64,000 nt of DNA from Asterias rubens. Taxonomy: Eukaryota; Echinodermata; Asteroidea; Forcipulatida; Asteriidae. Numbering within the stretch: the first letter of the stretch is position 1; each line of letters begins with the position of its first letter. Below are positions 48,501-60,500 of the stretch, piece by piece. A model generated the notes under the pieces. That model was not told the DNA's origin and searched no databases. It saw only the letters and a program-made list of their open reading frames with translations. The DNA lies in the NCBI RefSeq assembly GCF_902459465.1, contig NC_047062.1, positions 31,366,673-31,430,672 on the forward strand. The letters are read 5' to 3'. The translations under genes and the position numbers were made by a program.

Positions 48501-51500
48501 GGGCTTCAGCATGGTTGTTTGGGCTGTGTAGTTCTAGATCTATCATTAAAAGGGACACGTTGCCTTGGATCAGGCGATTTGGTCTTTGAAAAGCGTTTGA
48601 AAACTATTTGTTATAAAATGCACGGTTGGAAAGAATTCTGAGGGCTATCCCACTTAAGTTTTCTCCCTGCCTTTTTTAAATTTTCACAACACAAAACTTT
48701 TAAACTCACTTCAGATTCCAATTTTGACACTTATGCATGTAACGTTTATCAATTGTTTTTCCACAATCTTGATTAGTTCTTGATGTAATTGTCTTCATTT
48801 TAGAGTCATGACGGTCACGCTCGGGAAACTCAAAATCTTCAAACCCGTATTAAGCAGATGGAGAGTCGAACTGATAACACCAGCTTGGAGGCACTCAAAC
48901 AAGAGAATGCTCGACTCAAGGCAGAGGCTACTCGCAATGCACAACAGTAAGTATTGTCCTACACTTTATACTTTTAACAAACTCAAATGGGTAACATGTA
49001 ACAAGTGGCTTGATTTTAAAATTATCTTTATAAGAACAGAAAACATTGGGTATGGAGGGTGAACATGGGAAAAACTACAGCTACCAAATGGCCTTTGGGC
49101 TCAGGCTTGGGTGGTTTTTGTTGACTACAGTCGTCAGTGGGGACCAAGCAAGGTAAAGTGCACAATCGACTTAAGTAACCATTTGGGCTCAAGCCGGGTT
49201 TAGAGCACAGTCAACTAAAGTCACCATTTGGGCTCAAGCAGGGCATAGTGCAAGTCGACTTAAGTCGCCATTGGGGCTCAAGCAAGGTAAGGTACACAGT
49301 CGTATACAGTCACTATTGGGGCTCAAGCAGAGAGTACAGTGCACAATCGACTTAAGTCACCATTTGGGATGAAAAGGCTTAACCATCTCCATCCAATATT
49401 CTTACCTCAGCTTCCAGAATGAAATGCAGAAGATCAAGAGTCAAGCCTCCAACAATGAGAGCCACATGAGACAGAGTGAGGAGCAACGACGTAACTTGGA
49501 GACCAAGAGAGCTCAGCTCGAGCAACAGCTCAAGATGTTCGAGGCAGGACAAGCTGGACAGGTGATAACAAATTACAAGATTCTAAGTAAAAGATTTGTA
49601 AACCTTGCATGGTGGAGATTTCATTTATTAAAGGCAGTGGACACTATTGGTAATTACTCAAAATAATTATTAGCATAAAACCTTTCTTGGTGACGAGTAA
49701 TATTTTCTGCTTAATCAGTTCTATGAAATCATGCACGGGATTGTTAAGAGACTGATTTCTTTTCTCCACAGCGTGAGAACGAGACTGCCCTTTCCAAGCG
49801 TCTTAGCGAGGTGTCCGAGGAGCTCCGTAAAGCCGAGTCTCGTTTCCAGACAGCAACTCGTGACGGAGACAAGGCCAAGGAGATGTTTGTGTCTCTGACC
49901 AAGGAGAGCGAGACGCTGAAGTCACAACTGCAGGATGTGTATCGCTTGGACAGTGAGAAGAGCACTCAGATGGCTACCATGGAGGCACGAGTCAGGGTTA
50001 GTATCCAGCCTGGCTACCATAGACCATATTACAAATACTCTATACGCACGCTAGGCCGGCTGGTCTAGAGGTGGATGCTGGTCTAGCTAGCGATCAAGTT
50101 TGAAGAGATCAAGTTTGATCGCTAGCTAGACTGGTAGCGCTTTTAACCGTCTAAAGGTAGTGCTCCATCTCGATACCTCTAACTCCTTGGAGGGGAAACA
50201 CTAAAAATCAACACTGATTGGATAACTAAGAGTGACTGCTTTGCGTGCACGCTTTATAAAACAAACTTTCCAGGGCTTCTAAGGCACTTGTCATGTAAAA
50301 ATGCATGTATTTCGATGCAATGCATTTCAAATGAATCATGTTTTTATGTGGTCATATTAAACTGCATACCATTACTTCAGTGGTAGGGCCTACAAGGTGT
50401 TTGTAACAGGCATCGCTGGGGCACTAGTGGCCTTGGGTGCTAGACTTCATTTCTTTGTTAGGGCTTAGTCTTGGAAGGCATTCTTCTACAGGCATCCTGG
50501 AGGCACGAGTCGGGGTCAATCGTGAACAGATGCATTCACAATATGTTCAGTTGAAGGGTATCAAATGGTTGGGCAGCTCACTGGATAATGGAACCAAGAG
50601 TAGGAGGGTTAATGAGTCTAAGGATCTCCTTGTCCATCAAGAGTTTCTTGAAGATGTGAGCTTGTGTTCAAAACTCTAGATTTGTATTCATATGGATGCA
50701 GAGAGTCTGTAAAGCCATCACTGTTGTTACACCCTTAAAGGCAGTGGACACTATTGGTAATTGTCAAAGACTAGTCTTCACAGTTGGTGTATCTCAACAT
50801 ATGCACAAAATAACCTGTGAAAATTTGAGCTCAATCGGTCGTCGGAGTTGTAAGATAAATATAACAGAAAAAAACACTGATGTCACACGAAGTTGTGTGC
50901 TTTTAGATGGTTGATTTCGAGACCTCAAATTCTAAACTTGAGGTCTCTAAATCAAATTCGAGGAAAATTGCTTCTTTCTCCAAAACTACGTCACTTCAGA
51001 GGGAGCTGTTTCTCACAATGTTTTATACCATCAACCTCTCCCCATTACTTGTAATCAAGAAAGGTTTTATGCTGATATTTATTTTGAGTAATATTTTTAT
51101 TTTTACCAATAGTGTCCACTGCCTTTAAAGTTCTAGCCCAAACAGAGGAGACTGCATCCCGGTCTAATTATTGTTCCACCGTTTTTGTTTTGTTAGGACG
51201 CAGAGAAGCAGAAGGCGACTCTAGAGAGCGTCGTGAACGACTCAAAGGGAAAACTGGGTGATGCTGAGAGACTTAGCTCGCAGAAGGACAAAGAAATCAA
51301 GGTATGACACGTTCCAGGTTCATTTATTCCACAGCATCAAACCTTTGAGGGTTGAGGTTGACATTATGTTTGAAAAAGCCTATGAAGCGCCACAGCAGCC
51401 TAAGGCGGTATACTCTCCAGGATGCTGAGAAAGATTGAAGGAATGTTGTTAGCCCAATGACCAGGGCACTAATGTTAAGTGCATTGATTCAGTTTGTTAA

Positions 51501-54500
51501 ATGCACTATACAAGAACTAACTCTACCTGGCAAGTAGATACACACATGGTGTTACCGCAAACCAAGTATGTATTGATACATCACCGTGCGATGCCTCAAA
51601 TCCTGTTAATATAAGAACTAGTTATTAATATTATTATTTTCATTTAATCCATTGTTCTATTGAGCAAAAATATATATATATATATTTTGTTTTTATTTGT
51701 GACAGAACCTTAAGGATGCTAAATCATCGCTGGCATCGCAGCTAGAGACAAAGACCAAGGAGTTGAGCCTAGCAATGGAAGCCAACAAACCCAACGGAAA
51801 CATGGCTCCTGAGGGATCCAAAGAAGACACCATCTCAAAGAAGGACCATGAAAACATGTAAGTCCATCGGAATTGTTTACTATTCTGGAATCTTGATCTG
51901 GATAAATATTCTAATTAGAGCCAAACGAGAAGAGAAGATGATGAAGAAACTTCGGTTTAAGATGTGAGAGGAACACCCCAGAGAATTACTCCATAGCACA
52001 CCCACGCAGTCAAGTAGGGACTGAAAACCCAATCCACACTGTGCACTCGGTTTGGGCTGGTGTATTCTATCCACGGATCTACACTCCCTCGTCCGTTCCA
52101 CTTAAATGGTGGTAACAGAATTGTAAATATTTTTGTTGGTCTTTGTCACAGTGTGAATGAGAAGGAGAAAGCACTGGCCACCCTACAGCAACAAGTCTCA
52201 GCCAGTAAGAAGGAACTGGAGTCTACTAAACAAACGGTAGAACAGCAAAAACAAAGAAATAATGTGAGTACCCCAAAAAAGCACTTTGTTTTCAGTCTCA
52301 TTCTCATTTGTGATAATTGAATGGTTTGCAGTGCCAACTTCAAGCGGTGTCCAACAAAAGTGCTACAAACTGTTGTTTTCGGACATGAAGGAGTCATGTT
52401 CTTTAATCTTCTTCTCCAGCGAGATAATGTTTCTAGAAGCACTGACAGCTCAACAGGCGTTACCAACATGTGGAAATGCCATCTTTTCAATATATCCTCG
52501 GATCTGTTTGTCGTCAGTGATCATGGTTATGACTCTCAAACATGAGTGAAGTGCCTAAAAACTATTCAGTGTTTGCCAAGCAATATTTTGTTGCTCAACA
52601 GTTGATATATTTGAAACAATTAATCTAGAGTTTTCTGAATGAATTACCTCAACCTACTCTAGAACTATGAATTGTTGTGATTTTATTTTTTGCTGGAAAA
52701 GGAAATGTGATTAAAATAAAGCATTCAAACAGTAGAATACACTGTGCAAGTCTTCATATTCATACATTGGGACCCAATAAAAATGCTTGAGTTTGTTTCC
52801 TTTACACATTAAAGGAATGCCAGAGAGGTAAAAAAATGTTTTTAATACGATCAAGCTCTGAGCGGTATTATTGTTAGTACTGTACAATGAATGTCTACTC
52901 AACATATCTATAGAATTAAAGGACCCAATTTGACATTTTGTTCTCAATTATATTGTTTGTTTGTATTCATATGTCTTTAGTTAAGTGTCGGTTAGTGTAG
53001 TTAGAAACTGTGTAATGCCAAACTGCAGTGCCCGCTTTGACAGTTCAACTAATATAATATAATGCAAAACCCAACCTGCTGTTTAAACCCCATTCCCTGC
53101 ATACTGCTGGGACACATTAATGTTAGAATGAACAGTTCTTGAGTACACTAACAAATTGACATGTTTTGAGTTTGTTTTTGTGGTTAACATGTCAGCCCAA
53201 TGTCATGGTTCTACTTAGTGAACAATTGAGCTACCAACAAGTTCCCTGGTGAACAAATTTGAAAATCTCCCTGATTATGGAAACTGGTCCTAAATATCAC
53301 TCTGATTGTTGTACAAAATCTCCCTTCATTATTGTGCAAGACGCGAATGTTGGCAGCTCTGCAACATTCTCAGGTTAAAGGAAAAGTGTACTTTGTACAT
53401 TTTAACGAGAATGCTGAGTAACATGTACGCAGGCTCGCAAGCAAAAATTCTTGCTAGTGTCTAATGCTTGTGTTGTGATAACATCAAGGGCGGCTTTTTC
53501 TGTAAGCCTCAATTTTTCACTTAATAAAGTTATCACAGCCAAGAAATTGAGCTAAGGTCTTCAACTTTAAAAGAGGTAACGGATGCTGTTAGAATGCTTT
53601 CCAAGGTTTTTGAATCATTGTTTATGAAGTTCATTCCACCAGTTAAAAAAAGGAATAATTATTTTTTTTACTACTAGGGAGAAATGCAGAAGAACCCCAG
53701 AAAATTTGTTAAAAACTCTTGTTTATGGTTGATTTTGCATTCCTTCCTAAACCAGGCTCTAGTCCCTGTTTTGTTGTAAACAAACTACAGGTTTGTAGAA
53801 GGACACTACTGAAAATCGGTGACAGATTCATTTAGGAAAGGTGGTTTTTTTGGACAGCAATTTGGTCATTTCTTTTCTCTGAAACGTTGCATTTTTAACT
53901 GTTCCTACGGGCAGAAACTTCAGGAGAAAAATTGGAAAGCCATGGAGGCACTCGCAGCCGCCGAAAAAACTAGCTCGGAAAAAGTGTCAAAGGCTGTGAC
54001 AGACCAGAAGGTAGTTATTCCACAGTGGGTGGTTGTCATCAACCTGTTTGTGGCATGATGTATTTTAAACGATGTTAAATTTCAATGTAAGTGTGCACTG
54101 TTTTTGTTGTTTGTGTTCAACATCAAGTTCAAAGCATCTTGCTGTCATTTACGCGTGGTGTAAGGAGAGTTGCCATCATACTTGGCCTGTCTTTCTTGCT
54201 ACTTTTTATTCTACTCTTGGACTTGAGTTTCATTTCAGAATAAAAAAAATGTTAAGCAAAGCTTCGACTCATGGTAAAACTTGCAATTTGCAGTTTTTTG
54301 TCATTCTGGTTTTGTTTCTGCCCTGCCTACATTATTTTAAGTAAGCAACCAGGAATAGTTTGTTTGAATTTGTGCCTGCACTAAAGCACCTCTATGACTA
54401 TACTAAAGCATGCTGATTGATATCAACAACTAACAAAGTGCATGGATAAAGTTATGTTTTGCTATTTGTGATTATGTTTACATACATGTACTGTTTGTTA

Positions 54501-57500
54501 GTAGACTTGTGCAAGTCTGTAGGTCTGTGAGGTAAACAAAATAACACACTTTCAGAATATTTAAAGACTTGCACAATCTATTATTTTGTTCAAAATACAT
54601 CCTTGTTTTTTTTTATCAGTTATCAGTAACTCAGATGATAGAGTTTGATTTCATTTAATACTGAGGTTTTATAAAGTTCAAGGGTGTGTAACAAGAGCCT
54701 TCTGGCTACCAAAATCAGCTTTTGTATTTTGTATTCCATTTATTAAAGCCATTGGACCCTTTCGGTACAGAAAAAAAGAAAAGACAAAAAAAAAAGTTCA
54801 CAGATTTACAAATAACTTACAGGGTTTACAGAAGGTAGGGGTGAAAGACTTCTCTTGAAATATTCCATGAAATGCTTTACTTTTTGAGAAAACAGTAAAA
54901 CAATATCAATTCTTGAGAATTATGGATTTATTTTAAACACATGTGCGAAACGTGTGGATACAAGGGTGGGTTTTCCCATTATTTTCTCCCGACTCCGATG
55001 ACCGATTGAGCCTAAATGTTCACAGGTTTGTTATTTTATATAGAAGTTGTGATACACGAAGTGTGGGCCTTGGACAATACTGTTTACCGAAAGGGTCCAA
55101 TGGCTTTAAATGTTGTGTTTTTATTTTTGCAAGTAGTGAATGTTAATGCAAATTTTGTTTGCTGTCTAGTCATGCTTTCTTTTAACAATTCGCCTTCGAT
55201 ACCACAAGCCGACACACACACGTATGGACACCAGTAAAAAGTAGCAATAAAAGAAAATGGTGTTTAAAGTTGAACGCTTTATAAAAATCAAGCTTTCCTA
55301 CAAATCAAGCTTCAATACAAATTAACATTTTCCTCACAGCCTTGCCCCATCAATAGCTAAAATCAAGGCCTAATAAAACCACAGCTTCTGCTCCAGCTTA
55401 AGCTCTGCTGGTTATTTCCATACAGGTGGACATGATCAAAGCCAAAGTCAAAGCCGTAAATAATGGATTCAGCAGTGGCTATGGCTGGAAGTCCGAAAAG
55501 TCAAGTCCTATTTTTTAACTTATTGGATGTCAGATATTCAAATAAATGCTGTTCATCACGCAAAACTTAGTGTGTATTTGTCACAATTTCTATACACACA
55601 AATCAGCTCCTAAAATAACAAAGTAACATAGATTGCAGTTCAAGGCCTCCCTCCCACTGGAGATAAATCTGCTTGAAATTTTGTATTCCAGATTCTAATC
55701 CTAAAATAATGACAAATCCTGTCATGTTATCTCACCTTTGGTCTGTAATTTCTTGTCGTTTCAGGAGGAGCTCAATGCAAGTTTATTCAAGGAGCAGGAG
55801 ACGTCCAGGAAATATCTGACTAAGATATTCCCAGATATCAGTGTAAAAGAGGGTCTTGTAAGTCAATCTTTGTCTTGTGAGATGAAAATAATTTTGCATG
55901 TAAAATTGTATGAACCATTTATTAATAATAATAGAAATAATATTAATAATATGGACAATTTATATTGCGCATGTATCCACCTAACAAGGTGCTCAAAGCG
56001 CATGAAAAGAAGAAAACAGAAATAAATCAACAGAAGGAAGAGGGAACATGGGGAAAACAAAAGTAATAAACTACTGAAAAGCTGTTTATTGTATGTTATG
56101 GTAAAATACTGAGACTATAATCATTTTCATGACATGTTTTTTCGATCTACTTCCCTGGCACTGAGGATACTGTTCCAGAGCTCCTCAAATTCTGTAAGTT
56201 CTGTTACCAAAAGGAGGAAAAGGCATCAACTAAAGTACATGAAAGATCCGAGTTTACCTTTTTGTCAGTTGTCATGGATGTGACTCTCACCCCTGATTCA
56301 GTTATGTCACTTCAGTTTGTGATAAGGTGATATATAATTGACCTTTACCTTTTTTTCCCCTTCTTGTAAACAGGCACACAAAGACTGGATGTCGCAGTTT
56401 GAGAAAAATGCTTTGAATTATCTTGCCGTACAGAAAGCGTCCTCGGGGTTGGAGGTAGGAATAAATACAAAACTTAATAATCATAATAATGATATTTATA
56501 ACGCGCATTTTCCATACTAAAAAATGATCAAATGATTATGATGAACTAAAACAATGACAACCCAACTTATTGACTAATTACAACGAAAATGCAGGTGGTA
56601 CTTTTGGTAATTGTTTAAGACCACTACCCTCACTTCATGTACCCCAATGTGTGCATAAATTAATCAACTTGTGAAAATTTTGGCTCATTTGGTCATCGAA
56701 GTTGCATGGAAATAATACCAGAAAAACAACATCCTTGTTGCATAGTATTGTGTGTTTCAGATGCCCCAGATAGGCTTCAGGCCTAATGCTTTTTTTTTCA
56801 GATTCAAATTTTATACTGATTGAAAATTACCTGTTGCTCTTAAAACTACATTACATCAAGGGGTGTTGTTTCTAACAATGTTTTATTACATCAACAGCAC
56901 TCTCGTAAGAAACCTAAAAAGGTATGTTTTAATGGTTATGCAATTTTGGAGTACTTGCCAAAGGTGTACCCTCCCTCCATGTCTGCCCGCACTCCTGCCA
57001 AAACTTTGATGCTATCTCCCTCGTCGTGGTGAACAAGTCACGCAAACTAGCAAGTGACAGCTTTTTCCACTGCTGCCTCCCGCCTATGAAAATGTCCTCC
57101 TATCCCCATTTAAGCGCTTAGACTGTTTTTTTCCTCAAGACTCACCTGTTCTTCAACTTGTACATGTATCTCGTTCATTTGTGTTTCTCCCGTTAAGCGC
57201 CTTGCATCCTTTGGTAAATTGGTGCTACATGTATAAGAGGTTTATCGTCTATTCAGAAACAGACATCTTGCGTCTTGCAGTTTTGTACTCGCCTAAAAGC
57301 GTTGCTGCTGTCCTGGAGAGGGTGTGTTGCCAATCCCATATGTGCTCTGTGCTGGTGCTGGTGCTGACAAGATTGTGCTTATCAGATGGTGATAGTGTCA
57401 GTTTGTCCTGGGAGAGATTGGAAGCTCCATCCCTCTTATAGCTGGCAGTGCTTCTCTCTGGAGCCCTTGCAGATTTGTTGCAGTGACTGCAGCCAATGTT

Positions 57501-60500
57501 AGCCTGTTCCAAATTCCAAACAGCTCTTGGGAAAGGGCTAGAGAGGTAGCAGTCACCTCTGGCAAAGGGTTGCCTGTAGGTGAGGCTGTGTTGATTGGTC
57601 TGGTTGCGTGCGCTTGATCGCCTGTTCTCTTGTGGCGTGTCGTTGCCGAGCAGTCTAGTTCACTGGACCCAGGATTTGTTGTTGTCATCAGCAATGCACC
57701 AGCCAGGCTCCAAGTGTATGATACCCATGCCTTCATCCTTATGGACTGTGAAGGGGGTAACCCTGTTTCAGTCCAGGGAGTAGGCAGCGTGTCTCTGGTG
57801 ACAGTTGATTTGGGTTGACAGTCAAAATCAGTTGAATGTAGCCCTCTTCTTAAAATGGCCATCCGGCCTTGTGATGTTAGGCTACATCTCTGAATTTTTT
57901 TTATGAAAACAGATGTAAAGTTCTCAATTAACTTTGGTTGTTTTGATTTTGCAGGTAACAGAGTTGTCTTCCAAGTTGTCCGGATTGGAAGATGAGAAAA
58001 CTAAGCTAGTTAGCCAGTGTCAGCATTATAAATCAGTCCTAAGTGATACGGTGAGTAAACAACCACATTCAACCAACATTTATGTCAACAATATTATCAA
58101 TATTTGTGACGTGTTGTGGCCGAGCAAATAAGTTCTGGACTCAAACTCCGTTGTTTCTGTTTAGTCGAGTGGGGGTTTGAGTCCCAGTCATGACACTTTA
58201 GCAAGACACTTAAACATTATTATTGCTGTGTCCTCCGGATTGGACATTAAGTCGTTGGTCCTGTGTGTTGTGTAAAGCACATAAAAGAACCTAGTGCACT
58301 TTCCAAAAAGAGAAGGGGTTCGCCTCGCTGGATTGGCAGCATATTGCGCCACAGCACCTTGTAAACCATAACATGGTCTCATACTTCAAAAAGCGTAGCT
58401 TCACAATACTTTGCAGGAAAACAAACTGAATGTAGAAGCGCCTTGACCATCACTGAGTTACGGATATCAGTGCTATTATAAGAAGCCATAATGAAATTAA
58501 AAACTACATTATCTTCTACATAAGACTTATTTATCAATATTTTGTTGATTGTTTTATTTTGCAGGAAGGAATCTTAAACAAACTTCAAAGCAGCGTAGAA
58601 TCAGAGGAGAAGAAATGGCAAGACAAGATGTCCATCAAGGATACAGCTTTGGCCCAGGTCAGTACACGTACATTAGGCTTTGTATCATTGTTCATTTCCA
58701 ACCACCTTTGACATCAAGGTCGCCATCTCAATGCTATAAGGTCGCTAATTGCAATTTCGTACTCGTAATAATCAAAAGGTTCTTAAGTGTAAACATAGTA
58801 TATGTTTACAAAAAATTAAAATCCACAAGTATATGTTTTTCTTAGAAACTGGATGTTTCTTTTTGCCCAAAATCATCATTGAGATCAGTCTTGATTAATA
58901 AAACTCCATGTACTCTAGTCATCGTCAGGACTAGAGCAAGCTAGTCGAAACATTGAGACCAGTTAAGAACCAGTCTGGGTGAGTGAAGTTAATAATGAGA
59001 AGTCCTCTCGATCCACAAAGCGAAAGGGACTGATTTCCTACCTATTGTCCAGGTAATAGTTGAAAAGCAGGACAGTTCTTTTCATAAACTGAGAAGTTTG
59101 CTGAATTCCTAAAAATTTACTCCACAGCGTAGTATATATAGCAAGACAGTACTCTAAAGAACACAATCTACCCAACAAGTAGATGTTCACATGGTGTTAC
59201 CGTTGACACCTCACCATGCAATGCCTCAAATCATATGCACTACCGACGTTATAGTCCTGAGCCAACAAAGGTGTTTGCACATAAGCCTTTTTGAGATATG
59301 GCGGACACAATGCTACAACACTATAAGGTTTGAGTAAATTTGTGTGTATACACCCAATCACGTCCGCCATACCTCAAAAAGGTTATAGGTTGTAAATGAT
59401 ACTAATCTAGAAATTTGTGTCGATCCATTTTCCTAACAGGCCAAAAGAGAACTTGCCTCAGTGCAGGAACAACAAAAAGATGTGGAGGGATTGAAAAAGG
59501 TAATTATTATCTGAAAGTTAAATAGATCGGGGATAAAGAATTTTATTTGGTTTTACCTTTTAAAAAAAAGGGATTTAAACTGCCTTTACCTACCAGGCAG
59601 TATCAGTGGTCTAGTATTAAGGCATCTGCTTAAGAATGGCAAAGGTCGTGGGTTTGAATCCCACCTGAGTAATATGCGTGCGGGTTGTGTCCCATGACTC
59701 AGTGAAAGTACCAAGTACACTACAGTGCTTCACACACAACGGTGCAAGGGTAAAACCAAATGAAATTATTTGGTCGGTTGGATTTAGGTCAAATTTGTGG
59801 TACTGTTCCCAGAAGCTCCTTTAAATCAACAACTCAAGGGGTTACCTTAAGGTGGAAATGCCATCATTTCAACATACGTCCTAAAGTTTGGAGCATACAA
59901 TCCTAGAAAGCAAATTTCTTCACTAAGCGAAAAACGAGTGAGATACCAGTCCCAAGAATGTACCCTTAATGGAATGTCAGCCGGTAACAAGTTTGTTTGT
60001 GCTTAGCAAATTCTTGCACTTACAGGATTTCTGACTGGGCCCAGTATTTTATGACCTTATTGTTGGCAAATACTAAAAACCGCTCTCTCGTCTTTCCAGG
60101 CATCAGCTGAGAAGGAAGCCTTGTCTGCTGAGCTGGAGAAGGCCAAGACCAGCATCAGTCAGATGGAGAAGGAGCGATCAGCGTCTTCTGCCGAGTACGA
60201 GTCCACATGCCGTGAACTCAAAGATGTACAGAATCAACTCAGGCAACTCATGGAGGAGTTAAACACAGCCAACAAGAGAGCCGAGAATAGCGTCAGCTCC
60301 GACGAAGTCCAAAAGGTAACCATCTCTTGTTGTTTAATGATTGGTCTTTTTAATGTGTTTGAGATTTTAAAATGTGTTGTAATTGTTTGCAGGGTGGTTT
60401 ACAGTGGGTGCGTTCGATTAGCTTCCCTGGGTCTACCCCGCGGTGCTTACTCGGGTGAGCCCCTGACAAGAGCTAAACGAACGATCACTCACCGCTCTCG

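Noticed and set aside
49417..49417. Alternative acceptor cttccag for RRBP1 coding exon 6
   Set aside because: It would break the reading frame with the preceding exon; the AG at 49409-49410 keeps it.
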